Made by a program: the position numbers and the translations under genes. From assembly GCF_003315635.1 (NCBI RefSeq), contig NZ_PDCG01000002.1, positions 124,001-188,000 of the forward strand: DNA of 64,000 bases, written 5' to 3'. Below, piece after piece: positions 44,331 to 55,645 of the stretch (position 1 is the stretch's first letter; each line of letters begins with the position of its first letter). The DNA comes from Bifidobacterium aemilianum. Its GTDB lineage: Bacteria; Actinomycetota; Actinomycetes; Actinomycetales; Bifidobacteriaceae. The notes under the pieces were generated by a model. It was not told where the DNA came from. It made no database searches and was given only the letters and a program-made list of their open reading frames with translations.

Positions 44331-44738
44331 TCAACGGGTCTCGATGATATCGATCACAAAGACAAGGGTGTCATTCCCTTCGATGCCGGCCTGGGGAATG
44401 CCCCTGGAGCCATAGCCATATTCGGGAGGGATGCTGACCAGCAGACGGGATCCGACATTGTGACCCGGAACACTCTGGTCCCAGCCCCGGATGACCTGCC
44501 CCACGCCGATTCCAAAGGAGGCTGGCTGGTGGCGGTCGAAGCTGGAGTCGAAGGGGTCTTCCCTGCCCCAGGCCACCCCATGGTAGTTGACGGTGACGGT
44601 ATCTCCCCTACGGACCATGGGCCCATTACCCTCAACCAATTCGACGGTCTTCAGGCCTGCAGGCGCAGGACCATCTGGAAAGCTGATGATGGGCTTGGCG
44701 CCGAACTCGGCATTCACCTGGGGCATAGTGGCAGTCAT
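44331..44738 (-). CDS. FKBP-type peptidyl-prolyl cis-trans isomerase
   Basis: Cytoplasmic prolyl isomerase assisting protein folding. The 135-aa product is a single FKBP domain: GDTVTVNYHGVAWG, FDSSFDRHQPASFGIGVGQVIRGWDQ, IPPEYGYGSRG and DTLVFVIDII, in family order with the expected aromatic pocket residues. It has no signal peptide or lipobox. ATG 44738 has AAGGAGG 4 nt upstream, a strong site. A terminator follows, so it is a single-gene unit although greA comes next. Confidence 0.95.
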   Translation of the reverse strand: MTATMPQVNAEFGAKPIISFPDGPAPAGLKTVELVEGNGPMVRRGDTVTVNYHGVAWGREDPFDSSFDRHQPASFGIGVGQVIRGWDQSVPGHNVGSRLLVSIPPEYGYGSRGIPQAGIEGNDTLVFVIDIIETR

Positions 44739-44829
44739 GTGACCTCCTTGTAGACAACGCCAATCACTCTAGCACGATTGCCGGGGCTTGCCCAGCCTAG
44801 AGGCCATGACCTGCCTAGGGGCCCTGGGG

Positions 44830-46287
44830 TCAGCATTCCACCACATTGACCGCCAGACCGCCTTTGGAGGTCTCCTTGTACTTGGACATCATGTCCTGGC
44901 CGGTCTCCTTCATGGTCCTGATGACCTGGTCGAGGGTCACCAGATGGGACCCGTCGCCCAGCAGGGCCATGCGCACGGCGTTGATGGCGGTGTTCGAGGC
45001 CATGGCGTTGCGTTCAATACAGGGCACCTGGACCAGCCCACCCACCGGGTCGCAGGTAAGACCCAGGTGGTGCTCCATGCCAATTTCCGCCGCATTCTCC
45101 ACCTGCCGGGGAGTGCCTCCCATGGCTGCGCACAGGCCGGCCGCAGCCATGGAACAGGCCGAGCCGACCTCACCCTGGCAGCCGACCTCAGCCCCGGAAA
45201 TCGAGGCGTTGCGCTTGAGGAGGTAGCCAATGGCGCCGGAAGTCAGCAAGAAGCAGACAATGCCATCCTCATCAGCGGCCGGAACAAAGCGCCAATAATA
45301 TTCCAGGACCGCTGGCATGATGCCGGCCGCACCATTGGTGGGGGCGGTGACCACCCGTCCACCTCCGGCGTTTTGCTCGCTGACCGCCAAGGCGAAGAGA
45401 TTGACCCAAGCCACAGCCGAGTCCTCCAAGGCCGACTTGGCCATATGCAGGTCAGCCTGCATCGGGTCCGAGCCGACCGTCAACCGCCGGTATATATCAG
45501 GGGCACGACGCCGGACATCCAAGCCACCGGGAAGAATCTCCTGCTTGCTGGTGCAGCCCTCACGAACACACTGGTCCATGACCCCCCAAATCTCCAACAG
45601 TCCCTGCCGTACCTCCTCGGCCGAGCGTATGGAGGTCTCGTTGGCCCAGATGATCTCGGAGATACCCATCTGGTGATGCTCGCACAAGGCCAGCAGCTCG
45701 TCTGCTGACGAAAAATGATAGGGGGCTTCGGGCGCAAAATCCACACCCTCAACCTCATCCGTGGCAGGCTGCTCGTCATGGGAGGGGTTCTCGTGAATGC
45801 CGATCAGCGGGTCATCGACATGGCCCTGCCGGACAAAGCCGCCGCCAATGGAATACCAGACCTGCTCATCGACTGTCTGCCCAGAGGCGGACCAGGCGGT
45901 GAAGCGCATGCCATTGGGATGCTCCGCCAGCATCTGCCACTGTTCAAATACCACATCACGCCCATAGTCGAAGGCTATCTCCCGCCTACCACCCAGGACC
46001 AGTCGCCCTGAACTCTCGACCTCGCTACGGATGTTCAGGAGATGGTCGGTGTCGACCTGCTCAGGAGTATTGCCCTCCAGGCCCGCCACCGCGGCCCTGT
46101 CGGTCCCATGACCCATGCCGGTCAGGGAAAGGGAGCCATAGAGGATGACCTGAACCCTGGACACCTGACCCAGCACCCCCGACCTATCGAGGGCATCGAC
46201 AAAAGCCTTGGCCGCACACATAGGACCCACGGTATGGGAGGAACTGGGTCCGACTCCAACCGTGAACATATCAAGAATGCTGAACAT
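44830..46287 (-). CDS. sdaA: L-serine ammonia-lyase (iron-sulfur type)
   Basis: Deaminates L-serine to pyruvate and ammonia. The 485-aa single-chain enzyme has the beta domain SILDMFTVGVGPSSSHTVGP at the N-terminus and the alpha domain with cluster cysteines in GSACSMAAAGLCAAMGG and QVPCIERN, plus GAAGIMPAVLEYY. Its length matches one-chain bacterial forms (about 450-500). ATG 46287 follows GGATAGGG. It sits alone between the FKBP gene and tRNA-Leu. Confidence 0.95.
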   Translation of the reverse strand: MFSILDMFTVGVGPSSSHTVGPMCAAKAFVDALDRSGVLGQVSRVQVILYGSLSLTGMGHGTDRAAVAGLEGNTPEQVDTDHLLNIRSEVESSGRLVLGGRREIAFDYGRDVVFEQWQMLAEHPNGMRFTAWSASGQTVDEQVWYSIGGGFVRQGHVDDPLIGIHENPSHDEQPATDEVEGVDFAPEAPYHFSSADELLALCEHHQMGISEIIWANETSIRSAEEVRQGLLEIWGVMDQCVREGCTSKQEILPGGLDVRRRAPDIYRRLTVGSDPMQADLHMAKSALEDSAVAWVNLFALAVSEQNAGGGRVVTAPTNGAAGIMPAVLEYYWRFVPAADEDGIVCFLLTSGAIGYLLKRNASISGAEVGCQGEVGSACSMAAAGLCAAMGGTPRQVENAAEIGMEHHLGLTCDPVGGLVQVPCIERNAMASNTAINAVRMALLGDGSHLVTLDQVIRTMKETGQDMMSKYKETSKGGLAVNVVEC

Positions 46288-46489
46288 GAACCCTATCCTA
46301 GTGGAAGATGGATCGTAGACCAAAGGCATCGGCAGGCAACATCTCAAGCCGCCACCGGCTGGCCCTTGCTGGCAACCGCTTCAATGTGCACAATCACTGG
46401 CGCCTGTATCTGTTGAGGGGCCACTTTGATGTGTGGGAACGATTCCACAAGACCAGCCTGCTGCCGCTACAGGATGCCACCACTGCCAG

Positions 46490-46570
46490 TACCCCCGGTG
46501 GGACTCGAACCCACAAGCCTTACGGCGGTTGATTTTAAGTCAACTGCGTCTACCATTCCGCCACAGGGGC
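46490..46570 (-). tRNA. tRNA-Leu (anticodon TAA)
   Basis: Minus-strand reading: acceptor GCCCCTG/CGGGGGT (with the G-T end pair common in tRNA-Leu) and discriminator A, anticodon stem GTTGA/TCAAC with loop CTTAAAA, a long variable arm (class II), and T loop GTTCGAGTC. Length is 81 nt, CCA not encoded. Confidence 0.95.
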
Positions 46571-46652
46571 ACGGAGATAATATAGCATCGTTGGCATACA
46601 GTGGCCGCCTGCGAGGCACCGCTACGAGTGTCGCCGCCGCCCCTGCAGCCAA

Positions 46653-47690
46653 TCATGACCGCTTGGCCAGCAACTTCCTCCCATAATCCAGCACCAAGCC
46701 ATCCAGGAGCCCATGCTCACTGGATATGAAGGAGTCCAGGTTCCGCCCCTGGGTTTCCGTGACTGCCTGTGCCAACCTGACCAGAATCCTGCTCCAGACC
46801 AAGGCTCCACCCGCGGCCACATCAACACGTCCGGGGTGAATGGTCTTGCAACTGCGCAGCTGGGTCCGGCTCGACCTCAGCACCCGTTCGTCGACTGCCA
46901 GGGCATCCTGGATGCTGATCCGGGCACCGTCCACGGCGGCATGGTCGTATTGCGTGAGGCCCAGGGCCAGGGCCGCCATGGTGGTCACCGTGCCGGAGAC
47001 ACCAATGATGCTGCCCGTTCTGCCGACCTGGATCCGCTTGAAGGCTTGGTCGATATGCCTGTTTATGTCCGCCACGGCCTCCTGGATCTGCTCATCGGTC
47101 GGCGGGGCGTCCAACAAATGCCGTTCGGTCATCCGCACCGAACCGATATTCATGGATAGGGCCTCGCGCACCTGGTCTGCAGGGCTCTCGACCCCATCTC
47201 CGCCCAGAACGAACTCGGTCGACCCCCCTCCCAGGTCGACGACCAGGTATGGGGCCCTCAGGGAGTCCTGAGGCAGGCTGCTGCAAGCGCCCAGAAAGCT
47301 CAGGGCCGCCTCTTCCGTGCCTGTAATGACCTCTGGCCGAACACCGAGGATGGATTCCATGCCGTCCTCGAACTCTTGCCGGTTCTCGGCATCCCGTGAG
47401 GCCGAGGTCGCAACGAAGCGCATACCTTCCACAGGGTACTGCCGCAGCACACGCGCGAACTCCCCCGCCGCCGCGAAGGCCCGGTCCAAAGCCTGGGGCG
47501 AGAAGCTGTGGGTCTGGTCGACCCCCTGCCCCAGGCGTATGACCCGAAGCATACGAGGCAGGAGGTCATGACTGCCCTTCTGGTCGACCCTGGAGACCTT
47601 GAGTCTGATGGAGTTGGTACCGCAGTCAATGCCGGCGACCACCACAGCATCCTTGGTCTCAGGCTCACGCCCTTGCAGATCATCCGTCAC
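46653..47690 (-). CDS. ppx: Ppx/GppA phosphatase (exopolyphosphatase)
   Basis: Hydrolyses polyphosphate or pppGpp. The 345-aa product has the actin-like ATPase fold signatures VVAGIDCGTNSIRLKV (18-33) and YLVVDLGGGSTEFVLG, with the catalytic Glu in ITGTEEAALSFLG. It lacks the C-terminal HD domain of long forms, as usual for actinobacteria. Start GTG 47690 overlaps the DUF501 stop as GTGA, with GGAGG upstream, so it is coupled to that gene in the conserved eno-ftsB-DUF501-ppx order. Confidence 0.94.
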   Translation of the reverse strand: MTDDLQGREPETKDAVVVAGIDCGTNSIRLKVSRVDQKGSHDLLPRMLRVIRLGQGVDQTHSFSPQALDRAFAAAGEFARVLRQYPVEGMRFVATSASRDAENRQEFEDGMESILGVRPEVITGTEEAALSFLGACSSLPQDSLRAPYLVVDLGGGSTEFVLGGDGVESPADQVREALSMNIGSVRMTERHLLDAPPTDEQIQEAVADINRHIDQAFKRIQVGRTGSIIGVSGTVTTMAALALGLTQYDHAAVDGARISIQDALAVDERVLRSSRTQLRSCKTIHPGRVDVAAGGALVWSRILVRLAQAVTETQGRNLDSFISSEHGLLDGLVLDYGRKLLAKRS

Positions 47691-48409
47691 TGACCGACCT
47701 CCAGCCCGAACTCAGTGGTGTTCGCCAGAGTTTCAGTGTCCTCATAGTCCAGGGAGCATCGGCATACAGCTGCGTCGAACTGGTCCTCTATGGCGGCCAG
47801 GGTCATGTCGGCTATGGGGTTGCTGCCTGGTCCCATGACCAGCCCCTGGGCCAGCAGGGCATGAAGACACTTGACCCGGTCGGGCATGCCTCCGGCGCTG
47901 ATACCGGCTATATGCTCCTCGCCGTCGCCGGTCAGCCGTGCCAATTCCTGGCGGAAGGCCAGATAGAGTTCATGGGCGTGCCCATAGGCCTGAGCCAGGT
48001 CGGGGTCTTCGGCAAGACGATTGGCATAGTCCCGCATGATCCCCTGGCCTTCAAGCTGCGACACGGCCTTCACCGCCTCGGGACTGGTCAGGTAACAGCT
48101 GGTCGGAAAGGGAATGCCGCCAGGTAGGACCGGTCGGGTGATGACAGCCAGGGGTTTTCCACAGGCGCAACGGGCACCCACCGCTAGCATGCCTCGGGGA
48201 AAACGCCCCAGCTGCCTAGTGACCAGGTCCTGGTCCCGGGGATCAAGCGGCTGTTCCAGCAGATGGTCGGCCAGTTGGCGGACCCAGTCGAATTCCGGAC
48301 CGGCGAACCTGTATCGGTACTGCCGTTCCTCCTGAGGCTCGGGTCCCTGCCCTGAGTGGGTCAGATCTGCCTGGTCGCTGTGCTGGGTCCGATGGTCATG
48401 TGGATTCAT
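47687..48409 (-). CDS. DUF501 domain-containing protein
   Basis: Function unknown, but the family is conserved between ftsB-like genes and ppx in actinobacteria. In the 240-aa product, after a 40-residue polar head, the DUF501 core (about 55-230) reads VTRQLGRFPRGMLAVGARCACGKPLAVIT, PFPTSCYLTSPEAV, a helical segment AYGHAHELYLAFRQEL and GISAGGMPDRVKCLHALLAQ. Its cysteine pair CACG suggests metal binding. ATG 48409 follows AAGGATGGGG; a frame further upstream overlaps the ftsB-like gene. Confidence 0.88.
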   Translation of the reverse strand: MNPHDHRTQHSDQADLTHSGQGPEPQEERQYRYRFAGPEFDWVRQLADHLLEQPLDPRDQDLVTRQLGRFPRGMLAVGARCACGKPLAVITRPVLPGGIPFPTSCYLTSPEAVKAVSQLEGQGIMRDYANRLAEDPDLAQAYGHAHELYLAFRQELARLTGDGEEHIAGISAGGMPDRVKCLHALLAQGLVMGPGSNPIADMTLAAIEDQFDAAVCRCSLDYEDTETLANTTEFGLEVGQ

Positions 48410-48491
48410 GTCCCCATCCTTCATTGTGTTGAATGCTTTGTCTTGGGCCTGCGGCCCATGCCTGCCGACTGCATCATGGCAGGTCATGGGA

Positions 48492-49052
48492 CTACTGCTG
48501 ATGGCCAGCATCCGGCTGCTGAGCGGGCTGAGGTGCTTCCTGGCCACCACCGGTCGCCGCCTGATTCCCCTTTTGCGGCTGCGCCTTTGAGGGCGCAGGC
48601 TCGTCCGCCTTCTGGAAGGCGTATGCCAGTTCGCTGTACCATGGCAGGGCCTGGTTGTCACTGGAGGATCTCTTGTCACTGCCAGCCTTGTCCTTGAGCT
48701 GGTCACCGCCGGTCACGACCTCCGGGTGCTCCACCTGTACGGACTGCTCACCAGGGAAGACGAAGCCCAGACGCTCCCTGGCCTGTGCGGTCACGTAGGC
48801 CTTGTCGTTCCACCGGGAGATGTCATTCTCAAGATCCTGCTTCCTGGCCGTCAGACTGGCCTCCTGCTTCTTGAGACCATTGAGTTCCGCCGTATTCAGG
48901 GCATAGGTGTGAAAGGTCGATAGGAGCTGGATGGAACCCAGGGCGATGATGAACAAGCAGATGAAGAAGGCGACCGGGCCGGAACTGGCTGACTTGGGCC
49001 GTGGCGTACGGGTCTTGGTTCGTGCCTTGCCTGCAGAAGTCGACTTGCTCAT
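48492..49052 (-). CDS. FtsB/DivIC-like septum formation initiator
   Basis: Single-pass divisome protein. The 186-aa product has a basic cytoplasmic head, a membrane helix (about 26-47), a short coiled coil (about 53-82) and the family motif WNDKAYVTAQARERLGFVFPGE (landmarks 81-102). The last 65 residues are disordered, rich in Gln, Pro, Gly and Ala. No strong ribosome site precedes ATG 49052. It lies 100 bp downstream of eno on the same strand. Confidence 0.88.
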   Translation of the reverse strand: MSKSTSAGKARTKTRTPRPKSASSGPVAFFICLFIIALGSIQLLSTFHTYALNTAELNGLKKQEASLTARKQDLENDISRWNDKAYVTAQARERLGFVFPGEQSVQVEHPEVVTGGDQLKDKAGSDKRSSSDNQALPWYSELAYAFQKADEPAPSKAQPQKGNQAATGGGQEAPQPAQQPDAGHQQ

Positions 49053-49152
49053 AGCTACGAAAATACCCGTCGCATTCGACTTGGGAACACGACGGGCATA
49101 ACCCCTATGGAAGCTTCACACGGGAATCCCTCCCATGTTGGCCAACCAGTGG

Positions 49153-50595
<1,443 letters not shown>

Positions 50596-50643
50596 TCAGC
50601 ATAGACCGCCGACCTGGAAGCCATTCCTGGCCCCGCCTGAACC

Positions 50644-51144
50644 CTAGAGCAGCATCTCCATGGTGGTCTTCTGTGGTTTGAGTCCCAGGGCCCGGTAGAA
50701 GCCAAGGGCTTGCTCGTTGCCCTCCCAGACATTGAGCGTCAGATTGTAGCAGCCTATGGAGGCCGCATACTCACGAACATGCCTGAACAGGGCCTGGCCC
50801 AGATGTCTGCCCCGTGCCGCCTTATCCACGCATAAGTCATCCAGGTAGAGGGTCCACAGGGGGTTCATGGCTCGGTTGCCGGAATCCTGGACCAGCCGGG
50901 TGAAGGCATAGCCAAGGACCTTGCCACTGTGCGGGGCCACCGCCGCGAAGACCGGACGGTCGAAATCCTCCAGAATCCGGGCCAGGTCCCCCTTGTCGTA
51001 CTTGGCGCCATCGGGGTGGAAGAGGTCGGGACGCAAGCTGTGGTGCAACTGCAGTGTCTGTCTGAGCAAGCTATGAATCCCATCAATATCGTCAGCTTGC
51101 GCACTGCGCACCTCAACGGACACATCTTTGTCGGCAGTCGTCAT
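50644..51144 (-). CDS. GNAT-family N-acetyltransferase
   Basis: Acetyl-CoA-dependent transferase of unknown substrate, 166 aa. The acetyl-CoA loop RGRHLGQALFRHVREYA follows the strand TLYLDDLCVDKAA, and the terminal NEQALGFYRALGLKPQ is a standard GNAT end. ATG 51144 has AAGGTG 6 nt upstream; GTG 51153 is three codons longer. A hairpin lies just 5' of the start. It lies between mfd and eno. Confidence 0.88.
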   Translation of the reverse strand: MTTADKDVSVEVRSAQADDIDGIHSLLRQTLQLHHSLRPDLFHPDGAKYDKGDLARILEDFDRPVFAAVAPHSGKVLGYAFTRLVQDSGNRAMNPLWTLYLDDLCVDKAARGRHLGQALFRHVREYAASIGCYNLTLNVWEGNEQALGFYRALGLKPQKTTMEMLL

Positions 51145-51170
51145 TGTCTGCACCTTCCATCCTGGTATGC

Positions 51171-51194
51171 GGCGCCCAGACAGGTCTGAGCGCC
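51171..51194. repeat. Hairpin between mfd and the GNAT gene
   Basis: GGCGCCCAGAC and GTCTGAGCGCC pair at 10 of 11 positions around a 2-nt centre, 27 bp before the GNAT ATG. It could end mfd messages or structure the GNAT leader. The rest of the 188-bp gap holds nothing I recognise. Confidence 0.5.
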
Positions 51195-51332
51195 GTTGGT
51201 ACTCACACCCTAACCAAGAGTGACAGCACAGGCCCCATCCTTCCCATTATCCGATATGTGCTTGTAACGGATATGGATGGACCAGCGCAGACAGATCCAC
51301 TGCCAGCCTGCAGACCCACCCGAGTTGAGCGG

Positions 51333-54300
51333 CTAGGCCTTGACTCCCCCGGTCCAGGACAGGTCCTCCAGAAGCTGGCCAGTCCATTCCACAATCTCCC
51401 GGCTGTCCATGGGCTTGGAACCCAGGGAACCGGAGAATGGGGCCGGAACCAGCAGGGTATGGGTGAGGGCCCGATACTGGCATCCCGGGTATATACGATT
51501 CATCCTCATGACCAGGGATTCCGGTGGATCGATCTTGCCTACCCTGACCTTGGAACCCTGACCAGCTATCTCGCTGATGCCCATGGCCCGCGCCTTGTTC
51601 CTCAGGCGAGCCACATCGAAGAGCGACTCGAATTCCTGGGGAGGTTTCCCATAGCGGTCGGTCAGCTCCTCAAGAAGGTCCTTGAGATCCTCCTCATTGC
51701 GGGCGGAGGCGAGCTTGCGGTAAGCCTCGAGCCGCAACTTGTCGGAATCAATGTAGGAGACGGGAATGGAAGCCTCAATGGGCAGGTCTATGGTCACGGA
51801 GACCGCTTCGATCCGCTCGGGCTCCTTGACCTGTTCCACGGCCTCAGAGACCATGCGCACGTAGAGGTCGAAGCCGACCCCCTCGATATGGCCGCTCTGC
51901 TGGTCGCCCAGGAGGTTGCCGGTGCCACGCAGCTCCAGATCCTTCATGGCCACGTCATAACCGGCCCCCAAGGCCGTGTTCTGGGCTATGGTGGTCAGGC
52001 GCTCGTGGGATTCCTCTGTCATGGGATGAGTGGGGTCGTAGAGGAAGTAGGCGTAGGCGCGCTCCCGGCCACGGCCGACCCGCCCCCGAAGCTGGTGGAG
52101 CTGGCTGAGGCCGAAATGCTCGGCCCGGTCAAGGATCAGGGTGTTGGCATTGGAGATATCCAGCCCTGTCTCGACAATGGTCGTGCAGACCAGCACGTCG
52201 ATGTCCCTGTGCCAGAAGTCACGGATGGTGGCATCCAGCTGCTTCTCCCCCATCTTGCCGTGTGCCACACCGACTCTGGCCTCGGGGACCAGTTCGTGGA
52301 TCCTAGCGGTGATCTTGGCGATGTCCTGGACACGGTTATGGACGTAGAAGACCTGGCCGCCCCGTAGGAGCTCGCGCCTGATGGCCGCCGTGACTTGGGC
52401 ATCCTCATAGGGGCCCACATAGGTGAGGACCGGCATGCGGTCCTCGGGAGGGGTGGCCAGGGTTGACATCTCCCGGATGCCGGTGACCGCCATCTCCAGC
52501 GTGCGCGGGATGGGCGTGGCGGACAGGGAGAGCACGTCGACATTAGTCCGCAGGGCCTTGAGGGTCTCCTTGTGCTCCACGCCGAACCGTTGCTCCTCAT
52601 CAATGATGAGCAGGCCCAGATCCTTGAACTTGATCTTGGGATTGAGCAGCTTGTGGGTGCCGATGACCAGGTCGATGGTGCCATCCTCCAAGCCGGCAAG
52701 GGTCTCGTCGTTCTCCTTCTTGGTCTGGAAACGGCTCAGGGCCGCCAGCTTGACCGGGAACCCCTCATAGCGTTCGCTGAAGGTCTCGTAGTGCTGCTGG
52801 ACCAGCAAGGTCGTGGGCACCAGCACCACCACCTGCTTGCCGTCCTGGATGGCCTTGAAGGCGGCCCTGACCGCTATCTCGGTCTTGCCGAAGCCCACGT
52901 CCCCGCAGATAAGCCGGTCCATGGGCACCGGCTTCTCCATATCGGCCTTGACCTCGTCGATGGTGGTCAGCTGATCGGGGGTCTCCTGGTAGGGGAAGGC
53001 GTCCTCGAGCTCCTTCTGCCAGGGGGTGTCGGAACTGAAGGCGAAGCCTGCGGCCGCCTGCCGGGCCGAATAGAGCTTGACCAGGTCCTGCGCTATCTCA
53101 TGGACGTGCTTGCGGGCCTTGGCCTTGGTGGAGGCCCAGTCTGAGCCTCCCAGCTTGTTGAGCTTGGGGGCCTCGGCGCCGATGTACTTGCTGATCTGGT
53201 CCAACTGGTCGGTGGGAATGAAGAGCTTGTCAGCCGGGGCCCCACGCTTGGAGGGCGCGTATTCGATGACCAGGTACTCTCGGGTGGACAGGTTCTCCCC
53301 CGAGCCGATGGTGCGTTGCCGCATGCCGACGAAACGGCCGATGCCATGCTGTTCGTGGACGATGTAGTCGCCGGGCTTGAGGTCCACCAGATCGATGGCC
53401 TTATGCCGGCGCTTGGGGGTCTTGACCCCGCCCGAGGCGCTGTTGTGACCGGTCAGGTCCCGCTCGGTCAACAGGGCCAGTTTGGCCGCCGGGTCGATGA
53501 AGCCGTCGATGGCATGAGAGCGGATGACATCGAAATTGCTAATGCCGGTTTGACTGATCACGCGCTTGAGTCGGTTGAGGGTGCCCTGGGCCGGCGAGGT
53601 CAGGGTCAGCGAGAAGCCGGCATCGACCAGCCCTTGGATGCCGGCCGAGGTCTTGGACTCGTCCCCCCTGAATTCCGTGGGCGCCTGGGCGTCAAGCTGG
53701 AGCTTACCGGCCTGGGACTGGTCCACACTCAGGGAAGTGAGCTTCCAGACCTCATGATCGGCATACTCCAGAGAGTCGATGGTCTCGTCATAGTCCAGGA
53801 AAGAGGCCTGGTCGAAGCTGATGGGGGCTCCGGAGCCTTGGCCACTGGCGGCCACATGCCAGGAGGCGGCCAGGAACTCGTTGGCCGTCTTGGTCAGGTC
53901 ACTGGCGGCCCGCAGGAGGATCTCAGGGTCGTTGAGCATGATCAGGGCGTCTTTGGGCAGCAGACCAGCAACACCCTCCATGTCGTTCACCAGGGCGGGC
54001 ATGAGGGATTCCATACCCTCTACCGGTATGGCGTCGGCAAGGGATTCCAGCATGTCATCGGCGTTGGGTATCTGGCCGATCAGCGACCTGGCCCGCTCCC
54101 GTATGGCATCGGTCAGCTGGATCTCCCGGCAGGGGGTGGCCCAGATGGCCGTCAGCTCCTGGCCGTAGGTGCGCTGGTCGGAGGCGTGGAACTCCTTGAT
54201 GGAGTCAATCTGGTCGCCAAAGAATTCGATACGGACCGGATGGGAGGCTGTGGGCGGGAAGACGTCGACGATGCCACCGCGGACAGCGAACTGGCCACGG

Positions 54301-54962
54301 TCCATGACCAGATCGACCCGGCTGTAGGCGTTCTCCACCAGACGACGGCTGGCCTCCTCCAGTGGCAGCTCCTCGTCGCGCCGGAAGACCAGTGGTTTAA
54401 CCTCTGCCAGTCCCCTGACGATGGGTTGGATGAGGGAGCGGACCGGCATGACCAGGATGCGGATCGGCCCGAACATGTCACTGCCGGGTTCCGGATGGCG
54501 CAGGCGGCGCAGCACGGCCATCCTGCTGGCCACCGTATCGGCCCTAGGCGAGAGCCGCTCATGGGGCAGGGTCTCCCAAGCCTCGAATTGGGCTATGCTC
54601 CGGGGGTCACCCGAGTACCAGGAACGCAGGGCCTCAACGGTCTCCTCGGCCTGCCTACCTGATGCCACCACAAGCACCACGGTCCGCCGGGCGGCCAGGG
54701 CAGCCACCAGGGCCGGTCTGATGCCCTCGGACGCGGCGATGGTCAGCTCACGCCTCTGGTCGGATAGGTCCTGGGCCTCCTGGCCTTCGGTCAGCTGGAG
54801 GAAGGCCGGGTCCTGGGCCAGCTGTGCCAGGAGACCTGAGAGTGCACCCTGATCGGGGGAAGCCTGGTCCAGTTGCCGATCGGTCATACCGCCGCCCTGC
54901 CTTCCACCTGTTCGGGCATGTGATGGTTGAGTTCCTTGATCTGCCTGGGACTCACCTGCCAT
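51333..54962 (-). CDS. mfd: Transcription-repair coupling factor Mfd
   Basis: Removes stalled RNA polymerase and recruits UvrA. The 1209-aa product shows the UvrB-like N-terminal domain (about 20-350), the CarD-like RNAP-interaction domain (around 520-590, with GDYIVHEQHGIGRFVGM), the helicase core with Walker A CGDVGFGKTEIAVRAA and LLIIDEEQRFGVEH, TRG-containing later motifs and the C-terminal TRCF domain. ATG 54962 has AGGAG 8 nt upstream and overlaps pth by 11 nt; ATG 54887 is the alternative. Confidence 0.95.
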   Translation of the reverse strand: MAGESQADQGTQPSHARTGGRQGGGMTDRQLDQASPDQGALSGLLAQLAQDPAFLQLTEGQEAQDLSDQRRELTIAASEGIRPALVAALAARRTVVLVVASGRQAEETVEALRSWYSGDPRSIAQFEAWETLPHERLSPRADTVASRMAVLRRLRHPEPGSDMFGPIRILVMPVRSLIQPIVRGLAEVKPLVFRRDEELPLEEASRRLVENAYSRVDLVMDRGQFAVRGGIVDVFPPTASHPVRIEFFGDQIDSIKEFHASDQRTYGQELTAIWATPCREIQLTDAIRERARSLIGQIPNADDMLESLADAIPVEGMESLMPALVNDMEGVAGLLPKDALIMLNDPEILLRAASDLTKTANEFLAASWHVAASGQGSGAPISFDQASFLDYDETIDSLEYADHEVWKLTSLSVDQSQAGKLQLDAQAPTEFRGDESKTSAGIQGLVDAGFSLTLTSPAQGTLNRLKRVISQTGISNFDVIRSHAIDGFIDPAAKLALLTERDLTGHNSASGGVKTPKRRHKAIDLVDLKPGDYIVHEQHGIGRFVGMRQRTIGSGENLSTREYLVIEYAPSKRGAPADKLFIPTDQLDQISKYIGAEAPKLNKLGGSDWASTKAKARKHVHEIAQDLVKLYSARQAAAGFAFSSDTPWQKELEDAFPYQETPDQLTTIDEVKADMEKPVPMDRLICGDVGFGKTEIAVRAAFKAIQDGKQVVVLVPTTLLVQQHYETFSERYEGFPVKLAALSRFQTKKENDETLAGLEDGTIDLVIGTHKLLNPKIKFKDLGLLIIDEEQRFGVEHKETLKALRTNVDVLSLSATPIPRTLEMAVTGIREMSTLATPPEDRMPVLTYVGPYEDAQVTAAIRRELLRGGQVFYVHNRVQDIAKITARIHELVPEARVGVAHGKMGEKQLDATIRDFWHRDIDVLVCTTIVETGLDISNANTLILDRAEHFGLSQLHQLRGRVGRGRERAYAYFLYDPTHPMTEESHERLTTIAQNTALGAGYDVAMKDLELRGTGNLLGDQQSGHIEGVGFDLYVRMVSEAVEQVKEPERIEAVSVTIDLPIEASIPVSYIDSDKLRLEAYRKLASARNEEDLKDLLEELTDRYGKPPQEFESLFDVARLRNKARAMGISEIAGQGSKVRVGKIDPPESLVMRMNRIYPGCQYRALTHTLLVPAPFSGSLGSKPMDSREIVEWTGQLLEDLSWTGGVKA

Positions 54963-55551
54963 TGAAGCGCTCCTGGGCCTCAGCCAATCCGTCAATGACG
55001 ACGGTCTCCACCGCGTCGGCCCCATCGGCCAGGAACTCAGGCAAGGCCTTGCGCTGGTCGGCATTGAAACCGCCCAAGACCCAGTTCACGGTGTTCTCGT
55101 GGGCATGGACCCCCCTTTGCGCATGGCCCACCCCAAGTCGAACCCGTGCGTATTGATTGCTTCCCAGGGAACGATCAATGGATTTGATGCCATTATGCCC
55201 GCCGGCGGAACCACCCACCTTGATCTTGATACGGCCGAAATCCAGGTCCATGTCATCATGGACCACCACGATGTGTGCGGGGTCAATATGATAGTAGGAA
55301 GCTATGGAGGCCACGGCATTACCGGACTCGTTCATGAAGGTCAAAGGCTTGGCCAGGAAGAACTTGACCTGCTCACCATTGAGGCTCATGACACCCTTGC
55401 CAAGCTTGGCGAGGCCCTTGTGGTCCTGCATGGTCAGAGACCAGCGTTCGGCCAGCACATCGGCCGCCATGAAGCCCATATTGTGACGGGTTCCCTCGTA
55501 CTTGCCGCCAGGATTGCCCAGACCGGCGATCAACCAAAATTCAGAACCCAT
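54952..55551 (-). CDS. pth: Peptidyl-tRNA hydrolase
   Basis: Releases tRNA from peptidyl-tRNA that has dropped off ribosomes. The 199-aa product has LIAGLGNPGGKYEGTRHNMGF with the catalytic His in TRHN, FFLAKPLTFMNESG, VVHDDMDLDFGRIKIK and GSAGGHNGIKSI, all in family order. ATG 55551 has AGGAGG 8 nt upstream. It overlaps mfd, the usual pth-mfd pairing. Confidence 0.97.
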   Translation of the reverse strand: MGSEFWLIAGLGNPGGKYEGTRHNMGFMAADVLAERWSLTMQDHKGLAKLGKGVMSLNGEQVKFFLAKPLTFMNESGNAVASIASYYHIDPAHIVVVHDDMDLDFGRIKIKVGGSAGGHNGIKSIDRSLGSNQYARVRLGVGHAQRGVHAHENTVNWVLGGFNADQRKALPEFLADGADAVETVVIDGLAEAQERFNGR

Positions 55552-55645
55552 GACTTATTCCTCCTCTGCCGCACGGCCATAGAGATTCTACACAAAAGAA
55601 GCGACCGCTGCCCCTAGTGCGAAAGGGGGCGTGGAACTTTGGGGA

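Noticed and set aside
47890-47990. Possible separate small gene within DUF501
   Set aside because: The region is fully explained by the DUF501 frame; alternatives lack ribosome sites.
53316-54662. 448-residue open frame antisense to mfd
   Set aside because: Shadow frame with no family resemblance; mfd motifs cover the region on the other strand.
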